NCBI RefSeq assembly: GCF_004345425.1 | Contig: NZ_SLVP01000002.1 | Location: forward strand, 1,188,357-1,252,356 | Direction of reading: 5' to 3' | DNA from: Paenibacillus sp. BK033 | GTDB lineage: Bacteria > Bacillota > Bacilli > Paenibacillales > Paenibacillaceae | DNA: 64,000 nt | Shown here: in pieces, positions 1-9,137 of the stretch | Numbering within the stretch: position 1 is the stretch's first letter | How the letters are laid out: every line of letters starts with the position of its first letter | Notes under the pieces: model-generated | What the model saw: the letters and a program-made list of their open reading frames with translations, nothing else | Databases searched by the model: none | What the model was told of the DNA's origin: nothing | Made by a program: the position numbers and the translations under genes

Positions 1-1
1 C

Positions 2-721
2 CAAGAAGATATGGTGGAATCTAGAACGGGGGTTATCGTTAACATCGCGACAAGAAGAATCGCCGTTAAGGATTATATCGTACCTGAAGGGATGAGCGTG
101 AAGGAATGGCTCGGCAACTTCGACAAGCATGTCGTACGTCTTGGGAATGAACTGGCCTTTTCGCTGAGAAACACCGATATGGATGAACGGTTAATCTTTA
201 CTCCCCACTATCTGCAGCACCGGGAAAGATACGGCATTTATTGGAGCCTACTGGATGATGGATCCGAGGAACTGCGGCAGCATACGGATGCCGTGGACCG
301 TGAACGCAGATTAAGAGAAGCTACGATTGATTCTGTTCAAGTTGGCAATGATCAATATGAATTGGAGCATCAGATCGAGGGCGAGCGCACGCATGGCGGT
401 ACTTGGGAAGGATTAAACGGAAGGATGGCGGAAGCCGGAGGATGGTTCAGCTACCGGATGAAGATCCAGCCGGGAGCTTCCTTGGCGGTAACCTTTAACC
501 GTATGCATACGAACAGAAGCTTTGATATTTATATCGACGAGCAGCTGCTTGCAACCGAGGATTTTCCGGACGCATGGAAGAGGAGCTTCTATGAAAAACA
601 GTTTGAACTCCCCCATGCCTTAACAGCAGGCAAAACATACGTAACCGTTAAGTTTATTCCGAATGGGAAGATAAACGGCATCTATGGCGTCCTAAGAACA
701 ATTAAGCATACGGCTGATTAA
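2..721 (+). CDS. GH127-like beta-L-arabinofuranosidase, C-terminal part (5' end outside window)
   Basis: The frame is open through the left edge, so only about the last 239 residues are present. The segment with RERYGIYW matches the end of the GH127 (DUF1680) catalytic core and its beta-sandwich. The following part, beginning around TIDSVQVGNDQYELEHQIEGE and containing WFSYRM, resembles the extra C-terminal beta domain common in GH127 proteins. GH127 enzymes remove beta-L-arabinofuranose from plant arabinans and glycoproteins. The catalytic cysteines and glutamate would lie upstream of the window, so activity cannot be judged. The gene ends before a hairpin shared with the convergent beta-helix gene. 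Family assignment is fairly secure; exact specificity is not. Confidence 0.75.
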   Translation, partial: QEDMVESRTGVIVNIATRRIAVKDYIVPEGMSVKEWLGNFDKHVVRLGNELAFSLRNTDMDERLIFTPHYLQHRERYGIYWSLLDDGSEELRQHTDAVDRERRLREATIDSVQVGNDQYELEHQIEGERTHGGTWEGLNGRMAEAGGWFSYRMKIQPGASLAVTFNRMHTNRSFDIYIDEQLLATEDFPDAWKRSFYEKQFELPHALTAGKTYVTVKFIPNGKINGIYGVLRTIKHTAD

Positions 722-743
722 AAATAATCACAAAGCAGCGTGC

Positions 744-784
744 AGGGCTATCTCCCGATCCTATTGGATTCGAGAGATAGCCCT
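744..784. terminator. Bidirectional hairpin between convergent genes
   Basis: Perfect 11-bp stem (AGGGCTATCTC with GAGATAGCCCT) between the stop codons of the GH127-like gene and the beta-helix gene. The T-tract is short, so it may stabilise 3' ends as much as terminate. Confidence 0.6.
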
Positions 785-789
785 TTCGA

Positions 790-3700
790 CTACCGACCCG
801 TTATAAGGAGTGCATCCCGAAGTAAATAGTCTGCCGCTTCTTCGGCGATATGCTTCCCGCGCTGCGCTTTCACTTCATTTATAAACGCCTCAAGCTGGCC
901 AGCCTCCAGCTTCTTCAGCAAGCTGTTGGAAATACCGTGCGAATCGATCGACCCGTTGTCAGCAAAAACCGTCACTAGCTCCTTGAGGGTTTCCTGATCG
1001 ACATCAATCGTGAAAGTCATCGTTAGCGTGGCGGTATTCCCCGCCAAATCGGTTGAAGTCACGGCAAGCGCGTGTGAACCCGGAGCCAGCGTATACAGCG
1101 GCACTGGCGAACCCGGCACATAAGGATTCGCATCCAGCGTGACCGTCGTCTTGCTGCCGTCAACTCCTGACAAATTGTCGGTTAAGGCAACCTGTACCGA
1201 GAACTCGCCGGCATTGCCGAGCGTACTTCCGTCTGTAAGTCCGATTACGGTGATCGTCGGCGCGGCGGAATCAATCATCACCACGCTAGAGCCGCTCACC
1301 CCGGACCCGTCGCCTGCGGTGGCCGTTACCCGGACGTTACCATCAGAGACTGCCGAAAGCAGGCCGGTGCCGTCGATCGTCGCAGCGCCGGTCGCAGTGC
1401 CGTCAAGTCCGGAGACCGTCCATGTGACGCTTCGCTCCGTCGCGTTATCCGGTTTCACAGTTGCGCTCATCCGCAGCGTGCCGCCGATCCGATTGATGAC
1501 GGACGCGCCGTTCTCCCCGCTGACGGTAACTTCCGTTACGGGAACGACCAGTTGAAGCGCTTTGAACGCGTTACGCAGCGCGTAATAGGAATTGTCAGCT
1601 GCCTCCTGCCCGATTCCGCTATTCGCAACGGCAGCTTGAGCCTCGCTTAAAGCGCTTGCAAAAGTGTTCCATGAATCGGTGGTATAAAGCGTATCGTCCA
1701 GGTTATTGACAGTCCCTATGAAGGAGGTCAGCAGCGTTTTGTCGACCGCCGCTGGCGTAATCGGGTTCGCGGAACCGCCGCGACCGGCTTTGACCTCGTT
1801 AAAGTAAGCTTCTACTTTCGATATTTCTTCTGCCGTCAGCACCCTGTCGTAGATCAGAATCTGTGCGACTCTGCCCATGAAGCGGAAAGGAGTTGCGGCA
1901 GCCATCGAGTAGCCTACGCCCAGATCCGATTTATTCCCTTTAAGCGCCTTCGCATTGGTTCCAGGGGTTCCGATGACGTTGTTATTCACGTAAACGGCTC
2001 TATTCGTTCCGTCTAACTGAGCGCGAACGCTGACCAGACCGTCCGTGGCAGTTGTCGCAATTTGCTGCCCGCCGCCCGATACGCTTCCATCCGCGTTACC
2101 AAAGCGGATGTTAACTCGGTTTGTGCCTACGCCGAGATTAATGCCGCTCCAGCCGTCGTTGGCAGCCCATGTTTGGTAAGCTTCATTCAATCCGAAATAA
2201 ACAAGGCCGTTTTGGTCGCTGGAGTTATTGGCCGTGGTTGTTGGTCTAACAAGCGTGTATATCGTCATCTGCGTGCTGCCGTTGTAATCTTTAAAGCCTG
2301 CGGCCTTCAGCGGCCTGGAGTTCGCGGCAAAATCCACATAATCGTATACATCGCTCTTTAATGTAGGGTTGCCGGTTGGCGTTCCAAGATTATCGCCGCC
2401 GCTGCCGGGAACGTTCGCCGGGACAAGCTTCGCCGGCACGCTTCCCATATTGGTCCATCCCGTTACGTTGCCGCTGCTGTCTTTTTCAACGCCCTCATCG
2501 GCTTTTAGCCATAAGTCAAGACCGTTTCTAGGAATATCGGCAGGCGTTTTATCGCTTACCACAACGCGGGCGTGCGATTGACTCAACACTTCGCCGTCCG
2601 CCGCCAGTACGTAAATAATGTACGGACCAGGCAGCATGGGCGCGGTCATTGCGAGCATATCGCCTGAAGCTACGGTTTCATCGTCGCCTCCATCGAAATG
2701 TCCGCCGCTCGACGAGGAAATCCATATCTTCTTAGTCGAGTCGTCCAAATCGATAGCAAATCTCACTTGCCCGCCCGGAGCTACCGACACATCCGCCGGG
2801 AGCAGCCTGTTGGCCACCGATACGGACGTTGTAAAGTTGATCGTCATGGAATTCGGCTCGGTCGGCGTGCTGGCGACTAGGGTCCAGCTTCCTTCGGTGG
2901 CGATTTTGTAACCGCTCATCACGGGATTGCCGTTAAGCGTATAGGTGTAGTCTTTGCTCAAAGTCAGTTCAAGAGGCCGTACCGCCGAAACTTCGTAATT
3001 TTCCCCGTCCGTCACATTGATCGCGGACGCGTTCTGGTCGACGTAGACCGTATACTTGGATGTGGCCGTATCCCTGCCGTCTCCGTATTGAATATAGAGC
3101 TTGTATTCACCCGCGGCAGACGGAGCTTTGATTGACTTCTCGTTGCCTGCAGCTTTTGTCATCGTATTGCCTTCGCTGAACACCGTTGTGTTCGCTGGCG
3201 CAAGCCAGACCGTGTCTTGAGCATTTAGCAGGCCTCTGCGGTTCAGCTTTTCGCCTTTACCCATAATGACATTGGAAGCGAGCTCAAACTCGGTATCCGC
3301 AATGAGGCTTCTTGGGATCATATGGGTGTATTCATTGGTGAGCCCCGAATTCAGCACGATTTCGTTGCCTTTTAACGGCCAAATGCGGGCTTCGCTTTTG
3401 TAATTGTCGTAAGTAATCCTAGGAGCGCCATTCTGATTGTTGTTTCCGTCTACGTAACCTCCGACGGCAATCATATCGCTTTTACGCTTCCAGTTGTTAA
3501 ATTCGAAGAGACGGCTTTGTCCCGGTGCATGGGAAAGCTTTGACTGCACAACGTTGCCGATCATCTTGATGAACGTGCTGCCTTCGTCGGGATGGAATCC
3601 GTTTGTCCAGTTGTTGGAGGTTGTAGGCTTGTCGGTTGGATTCGGGTTAAGGAAGTTGTAGTTCATTTCGGTGAAATTCGTCCAGTTGTCGGGATTCCAG

Positions 3701-5715
3701 TTGCTGTTCTTGTCGGTGACGGGGTCGTTGGTCAAATTGTTGACGGTGTCCCATGTTCCTCCGCCCGGCAAATTACCCGGATCCCCTTGGCGTCCCAATG
3801 AGTAGATGGCTCCGGAGTCGTTAACGACCGTACAAATTTCCTCTATCCGGTTGTAGTTTATTTTGTTGTTTCTTGAGGTTGTCGAAATGATAGGAGATCT
3901 TGCGACGCTCGTTTCATGCGTGCCATGGTAAGGACCGCCGGTCTTGTTCGTGCCTTGGGCGGTAAAGCCGAACCCGTCGTACTCGTCCCAGCCCCAGCCG
4001 ATGCTCATCGCGCCGTAAGTGGTGTCGTAAATGTAGTTGTGCAGAACTTGCATATTCGTTGTGTAGAAAGAGGCTAGCGCGTTGGCGCCCGGAAATCCGT
4101 AGCAGGTTCTGTACAAGAAGTTATTGGTAATATAAATGTTTTCCGGCACCGCTTCCGTACCCGCCGCAAACTTTTCCTTATCAACGCCAGCCCAGTTCCT
4201 GATTGGCGTACCGGAGACGGAAACGCTGGATTCCTGCTTAATCGGCTCATCGTTTTCATAGATATGCTGCGGATGTCCGACCACTACGCCGGAAGCGAGC
4301 GTATCCACGATATAGTTGCCCGTGACCTCGATGTTCTTGGCATCGTTTTCGATATGAATGCCATTAAATCCGGCAAGCCCGATCTCGCCGTTCAGTACCT
4401 TAATGTTCCTCGCCGCGTTGATCATGACGACAGCTGGCGGTATGTCGTACCCCCGGTAGAAGGTCTCATGCCAGTTAATGCTGCTTGGGAAATAAACCTT
4501 GTTCACGATTGAGCCTTGAACGGATGCGTAGCCGCGGGAGCTCGTCGTTACCGGACCGGATCCGTCGCTAAGCGTGTAGGTGCCCGTCAGTTCAAACAGC
4601 TTGTAGTCGGTATGGGCAAATGTCAGCCCGTTGAAGGTGATGTTTTTGACGCGTCCGTCATCCGAGCCCTCAATCGGATTCAACCGATCTCCTACCGGGA
4701 TTCCTCTAATGTCGAGGACCGTCTCAAGCTTTGGAACAACTACGTCGGCGGTATTGATATCTTCACCGGCAAGCGGGATGTAATAGAGCGTGCTTTCCGC
4801 CTGGTCGAAATAGAAATCTCCGCGTTTGTTGAGGAACTCGAAGGCATTGCGGATAACTTGATTGTTACCCGGATTGTATTGCGTGTTATTGCCTAAGGAT
4901 TGTGAAATCGCCCCATACGGCATCTGGAACCGGAGCATGACGCCGCCGGGTTTGTTGCTGGCTGCCGGCGCTTGCTCGATCGAAGCGAAAGTGACGAAAG
5001 GCCTCGCCCATCTGGCCGTAGAGCCGCCCATGCTTTCGGCCTCGATGTTCTGAGGGTTTTTCGTTTCCGTCGTCAGACCTACGCTGGCATCGAATACGAT
5101 GCCGGCCCGAATGTTGCTGCCGTTCTGCCACGCCCAAGGGTTATCGGCAGAGGTAAAGCTGACGGTGGGGGTGCCCGTAACGGTTCTGTTCGCTGAAGCG
5201 ATCTGCGGGCTTGTCGTCATGTTGGCGCGCTTATCGTTTACATAGATCGCACGCAGCTTATCGCTCCGGTTAAGGGTCGTTTTATACGCCTTTAAGCCTC
5301 CCGTCTGGGTAAGGCCGACGGCCTCCGTCCATACGCCCTTTTCCAGCATTTCGCCGCCGCTGATTACCGGCTTCGCACCTGGTGCCGCTTCATAGCGAAT
5401 CGTGCTGCTTGCGCTGCCGGAATCTTCCTTGGAGAAGACCAGGGTTTCATTTAGCGGATAATATCCGTCCGCGATTTGAACGACGATATCCCCGCCGGTC
5501 TTGGGCAGCGTCCTTACGACTTCTTTTGCCTTGGCAATCGATTTATACGGCTTTTCCTTGGTTCCGTCACCCGTGCTGTCATTGCCGTTCGTAGCCACAT
5601 AGATAGTCGTACTAGCTGCGCTGTCGGCCGAGACTACCGACCTTGACAAGGGCAGCATGGAAAAAACCATTACGAAAGTCATGACCCAAATGAATGCTCT
5701 TTTTCTCACTTCCAT
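790..5715 (-). CDS. Large secreted right-handed beta-helix protein with LamG, FIVAR, Big_2-like and FIMAH modules
   Basis: 1641 residues with an N-terminal signal peptide (about residues 1-31, ending near SVVSADS). Residues about 37-800 form a right-handed parallel beta-helix typical of pectate-lyase-fold proteins, opening with IYVATNGNDSTGDGT. Then come a LamG/concanavalin-like domain (about 1063-1305, WLKADEG start), a FIVAR helical module (about 1318-1385), a Big_2-like Ig domain (about 1392-1482), a further Ig-like domain (1483-1568) and a C-terminal FIMAH domain (1572-1641, FINEVKAQRGK). The protein is probably exported and held at or near the cell surface to act on a plant polysaccharide; the substrate is not evident. 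It is last in an operon with the preceding permease (61-bp gap). Ribosome binding site AAGGAGG lies 5 bp before ATG. Confidence 0.8.
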   Translation of the reverse strand: MEVRKRAFIWVMTFVMVFSMLPLSRSVVSADSAASTTIYVATNGNDSTGDGTKEKPYKSIAKAKEVVRTLPKTGGDIVVQIADGYYPLNETLVFSKEDSGSASSTIRYEAAPGAKPVISGGEMLEKGVWTEAVGLTQTGGLKAYKTTLNRSDKLRAIYVNDKRANMTTSPQIASANRTVTGTPTVSFTSADNPWAWQNGSNIRAGIVFDASVGLTTETKNPQNIEAESMGGSTARWARPFVTFASIEQAPAASNKPGGVMLRFQMPYGAISQSLGNNTQYNPGNNQVIRNAFEFLNKRGDFYFDQAESTLYYIPLAGEDINTADVVVPKLETVLDIRGIPVGDRLNPIEGSDDGRVKNITFNGLTFAHTDYKLFELTGTYTLSDGSGPVTTSSRGYASVQGSIVNKVYFPSSINWHETFYRGYDIPPAVVMINAARNIKVLNGEIGLAGFNGIHIENDAKNIEVTGNYIVDTLASGVVVGHPQHIYENDEPIKQESSVSVSGTPIRNWAGVDKEKFAAGTEAVPENIYITNNFLYRTCYGFPGANALASFYTTNMQVLHNYIYDTTYGAMSIGWGWDEYDGFGFTAQGTNKTGGPYHGTHETSVARSPIISTTSRNNKINYNRIEEICTVVNDSGAIYSLGRQGDPGNLPGGGTWDTVNNLTNDPVTDKNSNWNPDNWTNFTEMNYNFLNPNPTDKPTTSNNWTNGFHPDEGSTFIKMIGNVVQSKLSHAPGQSRLFEFNNWKRKSDMIAVGGYVDGNNNQNGAPRITYDNYKSEARIWPLKGNEIVLNSGLTNEYTHMIPRSLIADTEFELASNVIMGKGEKLNRRGLLNAQDTVWLAPANTTVFSEGNTMTKAAGNEKSIKAPSAAGEYKLYIQYGDGRDTATSKYTVYVDQNASAINVTDGENYEVSAVRPLELTLSKDYTYTLNGNPVMSGYKIATEGSWTLVASTPTEPNSMTINFTTSVSVANRLLPADVSVAPGGQVRFAIDLDDSTKKIWISSSSGGHFDGGDDETVASGDMLAMTAPMLPGPYIIYVLAADGEVLSQSHARVVVSDKTPADIPRNGLDLWLKADEGVEKDSSGNVTGWTNMGSVPAKLVPANVPGSGGDNLGTPTGNPTLKSDVYDYVDFAANSRPLKAAGFKDYNGSTQMTIYTLVRPTTTANNSSDQNGLVYFGLNEAYQTWAANDGWSGINLGVGTNRVNIRFGNADGSVSGGGQQIATTATDGLVSVRAQLDGTNRAVYVNNNVIGTPGTNAKALKGNKSDLGVGYSMAAATPFRFMGRVAQILIYDRVLTAEEISKVEAYFNEVKAGRGGSANPITPAAVDKTLLTSFIGTVNNLDDTLYTTDSWNTFASALSEAQAAVANSGIGQEAADNSYYALRNAFKALQLVVPVTEVTVSGENGASVINRIGGTLRMSATVKPDNATERSVTWTVSGLDGTATGAATIDGTGLLSAVSDGNVRVTATAGDGSGVSGSSVVMIDSAAPTITVIGLTDGSTLGNAGEFSVQVALTDNLSGVDGSKTTVTLDANPYVPGSPVPLYTLAPGSHALAVTSTDLAGNTATLTMTFTIDVDQETLKELVTVFADNGSIDSHGISNSLLKKLEAGQLEAFINEVKAQRGKHIAEEAADYLLRDALLITGR

Positions 5716-5776
5716 AAAACCTCCTTGGATGTAAGCAAAATGTGATGCACATGGCTGCCTGAGCGTATGAGCGAGG

Positions 5777-6571
5777 CTACTTCAGAATAGCCCCTGCTGT
5801 CAAAGCATTTTCGATTTTCTCGTTGCCTACCAAATAAACGATAATCATAGGCAAACTGGATAGCAGCATGCTCGCGCCGATCAACCCCCAATCCGTAACT
5901 CCCACATTGACGAAGAAACCAAGCAATCCCACGGTTAGAGGCCGAAATTGATCCTTGGAGGCGATAATAAAAGCCAGCGGGAATTCGTTCCAAATCCGAA
6001 TGAATATAAGGACGCATTGCGTAACCAATGCCGGCATCACGATTGGAAATATGATTCTTATATAGGTCTGATAGACATTCGCTCCGTCTATGCATGCCGC
6101 TTCCTCCAGCTCCTTCGGCAACGAACGGAGAAAGGCATACAGCATGAGGACGCAGGAAGCGATGGCGAAGCCGGAATACGGCAGGATAAGACCTAAATAG
6201 CTGTTTTTGATATGCAGCGCTTTAACCAGCTGGAATAAAGGAATAACAACAACCTCGATCGGGACAATCAGTCCCATGGATACGTAAAACAACACCGCCG
6301 AATTGAATTTCCATTGCATGCGGCTGAGGCAATAGGCCAGCATGCTTCCCGTCGCCAGCGTTATGACGATCGTCCCTACCGTATAAATCAAGCTGTTCTC
6401 GAAATACGTATAAAAATGATATTTGGACAACGCTTCGCTGAAGTTCAGCCAATCCAAGGAAAACGGTACGCCAAACGGATTGTCGTAAGCTTCGCTTTTG
6501 GACTTCAACGACATCGTTACCATCCAGTACAAAGGAAACAGAAACGTGCATCCGACGGCGATCCAAAACAC
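5777..6571 (-). CDS. Sugar ABC transporter permease, MalG type
   Basis: Inner-membrane permease with six predicted membrane segments and the EAA loop EEAACIDGANVYQTYIRIIFP that docks the ATPase. It pairs with the MalF-type permease just upstream and the lipoprotein at 7570-8937 to import an oligosaccharide; no ATPase gene is present, so a shared MsmX-type ATPase encoded elsewhere is expected. The start is unclear. GTG at 6571 is the first conventional start, but the strong AGGGGGGAG at 6595-6603 lies about 23 bases away. An in-frame CTG at 6589 (reading LKVLSRVFW) lies 5 bases after that site and would add the usual basic N-terminus. Confidence 0.85.
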   Translation of the reverse strand: MFWIAVGCTFLFPLYWMVTMSLKSKSEAYDNPFGVPFSLDWLNFSEALSKYHFYTYFENSLIYTVGTIVITLATGSMLAYCLSRMQWKFNSAVLFYVSMGLIVPIEVVVIPLFQLVKALHIKNSYLGLILPYSGFAIASCVLMLYAFLRSLPKELEEAACIDGANVYQTYIRIIFPIVMPALVTQCVLIFIRIWNEFPLAFIIASKDQFRPLTVGLLGFFVNVGVTDWGLIGASMLLSSLPMIIVYLVGNEKIENALTAGAILK

Positions 6572-6605
6572 CCGGCTTAATACTTTCAGAAGACTCCCCC
6601 CTAGC

Positions 6606-7490
6606 TTAAAACTCTAGTTTTTCCCTAGCTACGTACCTTTGGATGACAAAGGAGATCAAGAGGCATTCCAGAATAAAAATAACAGCGATCGCAGTACCTT
6701 TGCCAAACTCGGAAGTATCGAATGCCGTATAATACATCTGGTAGATGACCGTCCTGGATGTGTCCCCCGGGCCTCCTGCCGTCATCACTCGCACATGCGA
6801 ATAGAAGGCCATCGAGCCTAAGGTAGACAGAATAAGTACGTACTTGATGACATTCTGCAGCAAGGGGATCGTAATCCGCAAACAGACTTGAACAAAATTG
6901 GCACCGTCGATCAAAGCCGCTTCATAGTAGCTTTTGGGGATGGTCTTGATCCCCGTATAAAACAGCATCGCGTTGAGACCGATATATTGCCACAGGAATG
7001 TCACCCCGATGCTGGGCATGACCGTTTGCTTTTCCGTCAGCCACGAATGCGTCCAGGAGCTCAGACCAAGCGAGTCGAGTATGCTGTTAAACAATCCCCA
7101 ATTCGGTTCGTAGAAAGCCAGCCAGATCTGGGCAACCACCGTGACCGACAAGATAGCGGGGAACATCGCCGCCGTCTTGAAGAAGCGGCGAAACCTTGGG
7201 GTTTGAGCATCCATAAAAAGCGAAAGCATCATGGAGAGGGGCAGCCCCAGCAATAAGGAGATGCCTACGATAAGATACGTATTTTTATGGGCGCTCCAAA
7301 AGGAAGGCGAAGCCATCACGTCTTTGTAATTATCCAAACCGACAAATCCCAAATTTCGAAATCCGTCATGCTTATGCAAGCTCATCCAGATCTCCGGCAG
7401 CAAGGGGTATACGCAGAATACGGTAAACAGCAGCAAGGCCGGGGAAGCAAATACGAATATGGACATTTTGGTGCTAAAGTACTTGTTCAT
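6606..7490 (-). CDS. Sugar ABC transporter permease, MalF/UgpA type
   Basis: About 294 residues, six membrane segments, with the EAA loop YEAALIDGANFVQVCLRITIP. Start chosen at the ATG at 7490 (MNKYFSTKM) because GGAGAG sits directly before it; a GTG 12 bases upstream overlaps that site. Second gene of the operon binding protein - MalF - MalG - beta-helix protein, separated from the binding-protein gene by a hairpin that would lower permease expression relative to the lipoprotein. Substrate unknown; context suggests an oligosaccharide released from plant cell wall. Confidence 0.87.
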   Translation of the reverse strand: MNKYFSTKMSIFVFASPALLLFTVFCVYPLLPEIWMSLHKHDGFRNLGFVGLDNYKDVMASPSFWSAHKNTYLIVGISLLLGLPLSMMLSLFMDAQTPRFRRFFKTAAMFPAILSVTVVAQIWLAFYEPNWGLFNSILDSLGLSSWTHSWLTEKQTVMPSIGVTFLWQYIGLNAMLFYTGIKTIPKSYYEAALIDGANFVQVCLRITIPLLQNVIKYVLILSTLGSMAFYSHVRVMTAGGPGDTSRTVIYQMYYTAFDTSEFGKGTAIAVIFILECLLISFVIQRYVAREKLEF

Positions 7491-7516
7491 CGCTCTCTCC
7501 ACCGTTTAATTTGTGT

Positions 7517-7551
7517 CTAAATCCCCCCGGTTTCAGCCGAAGGGGATTTAG
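7517..7551 (-). terminator. Intercistronic hairpin after binding-protein gene
   Basis: Perfect 10-bp stem (CTAAATCCCC with GGGGATTTAG) in the 80-bp gap between the binding-protein stop and the MalF-type start. No T-tract follows, so partial termination or 3' end protection, giving more lipoprotein than permease, is the likely effect. A similar hairpin occupies the equivalent place at 53513-53541. Confidence 0.6.
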
Positions 7552-7569
7552 CTGTTATCCTCGTCTTTT

Positions 7570-8937
7570 CTACTTGTTAAACCACGTATTCTCGCTCCAA
7601 ATCTTGTTCATCGCGGCATTAAAATCTTCGGAGGCGTATTCGCCCGTCAATAAGTTCGCTCCTTGCGTAGACAATTCGGCAGAGGTTTTCGCATCTATCG
7701 AATTAAGAGCAAAGGACGCGATTTTATTCGGGATCGGATTATACCAGTCAACGAACTTCTGCATGAGCGGACTTCTGTTATTTGCCTGATTGCCGGTCTG
7801 CAAGGATATTGGCGCTCCCGTGGATTCGAAGTATAACGCATCCTGCATGGCCAGGAATTCGGCAAGCTTGACGGCCTCTTCCGGATGCTTGGTTTTGCCG
7901 TTTACCGCGTATCCGTTAACCGGAGAACCCCAGAATTGCACAGTCTGTGCAGGGTCGTACTTATCGCTTGCGCTTGGGAACGGGAAGAAATCAACCGTTT
8001 CGTCTTTTGCCAGATTCGGCAGTTCCCAAGTAAACATCATGAGCATTGCCGCCTTTTTGGACGTGAACATCTCCATCGCCGGACCGTAATCCAGGTTGGC
8101 TATGCCGTCTGGGAACACGCCTTCCTTGACCATCGTTTCGATTCGGGCCGCACCTTCCTTGACGGATGGATTGGTAAAATCCGTTTTGTTGCTGACGAGA
8201 TCCGCCATCGCCTGCGGGTCCCCGATTTGAATCATTTGCTGCAGCATGAAGAGCTTCGGCCCCCATCCGTCCTTGCCTGGGGTTACGGCCGGAACCATGC
8301 CTTTGCTCTTGAGCGTCTTCGAGGTTTGAAGCAGCTCGTCGAACGTGGTCGGCACCTTCACCCCTGCTTCCTCAAACATGTCTTTATGGTAAAAGATGAC
8401 GGGGGTGAAATACGTATCCGCTCCGGAGGATAGGCTGTAAATCCCGTTATCGACATGCTTTAACGCATCCGGCACCGCATATTTGTCAATGAAGCCGTCT
8501 TTCGAAATATAAGGCGTCAGATCCAGGATGCTGCCCGTGTTCTTCAGCGGGGTAAAGTAGCCCGCATCGCTCCAGAATACGTCCGGCATATCCCCGGAAG
8601 AATTCAGCGTCTTCAATTTGTTTGCCATATCCTCGCCGCCGCCGCCGGGCTCAAACTCGACTTCAAGATTGGGAAGCGCAGCGGCAAGGTTAGGCTTGAT
8701 GTATTTTTCCATAATGTTATTGCGATTCTCGTCCGTCGTAATCGTGATAACCCTCATCTTGATTTTTTTGCCGTCCGGAGCCGCGGTCTCCTTGTTATCT
8801 TCCGTGCTTGCTGCCGACGGCGAAGGATTGTTGGACGGCTTGTTGGAATTTGTGTTGTTCCCGCTTCCGCATGCCGATGAAACCAGTAGAGTACTTGCCA
8901 TAAGGACCATGGCCGCTGCCTTTGACTTCGTTACCAT
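7570..8937 (-). CDS. Extracellular sugar-binding lipoprotein (ABC transporter, family 1)
   Basis: 455 residues. Lipoprotein signal with lipobox VSSAC, so Cys23 would be lipidated and the protein anchored outside the membrane, followed by a Ser/Asn/Pro-rich linker (GSGNNTNSNKPSNNPS) and a periplasmic-binding fold typical of oligosaccharide receptors (FYHKDMFEEAGVKVPTTFDELL is the family's hinge-region motif). Ribosome binding site GGGGAGGT lies 6 bases before ATG. First gene of a four-gene operon, transcribed separately from the response regulator, whose terminator lies at 9082-9120. Confidence 0.9.
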   Translation of the reverse strand: MVTKSKAAAMVLMASTLLVSSACGSGNNTNSNKPSNNPSPSAASTEDNKETAAPDGKKIKMRVITITTDENRNNIMEKYIKPNLAAALPNLEVEFEPGGGGEDMANKLKTLNSSGDMPDVFWSDAGYFTPLKNTGSILDLTPYISKDGFIDKYAVPDALKHVDNGIYSLSSGADTYFTPVIFYHKDMFEEAGVKVPTTFDELLQTSKTLKSKGMVPAVTPGKDGWGPKLFMLQQMIQIGDPQAMADLVSNKTDFTNPSVKEGAARIETMVKEGVFPDGIANLDYGPAMEMFTSKKAAMLMMFTWELPNLAKDETVDFFPFPSASDKYDPAQTVQFWGSPVNGYAVNGKTKHPEEAVKLAEFLAMQDALYFESTGAPISLQTGNQANNRSPLMQKFVDWYNPIPNKIASFALNSIDAKTSAELSTQGANLLTGEYASEDFNAAMNKIWSENTWFNK

Positions 8938-9081
8938 TGTTATACCTCCCCTATTTGTCGAAACGGATATCGGTTGAATCTAGCCTTGTAAGCGGTATCA
9001 ACCTTAACCTTGAGCTAATTTTACGAATCTTCCTAAATTTCGTACAGAGAGTATTCTCAGTCCGGCAGTAAAATTAACGGC

Positions 9082-9120
9082 AAAAAAATAGACGATAGAG
9101 AAAACTTTCCCTCTCGTCTA
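9082..9120 (-). terminator. Terminator after response regulator gene
   Basis: Hairpin TAGACGA...TCGTCTA with a partially paired interior, followed on the minus strand by a run of seven T residues; it lies 18 bases past the regulator stop codon. Confidence 0.75.
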
Positions 9121-9137
9121 GCTCTGCCTTAAATAGG

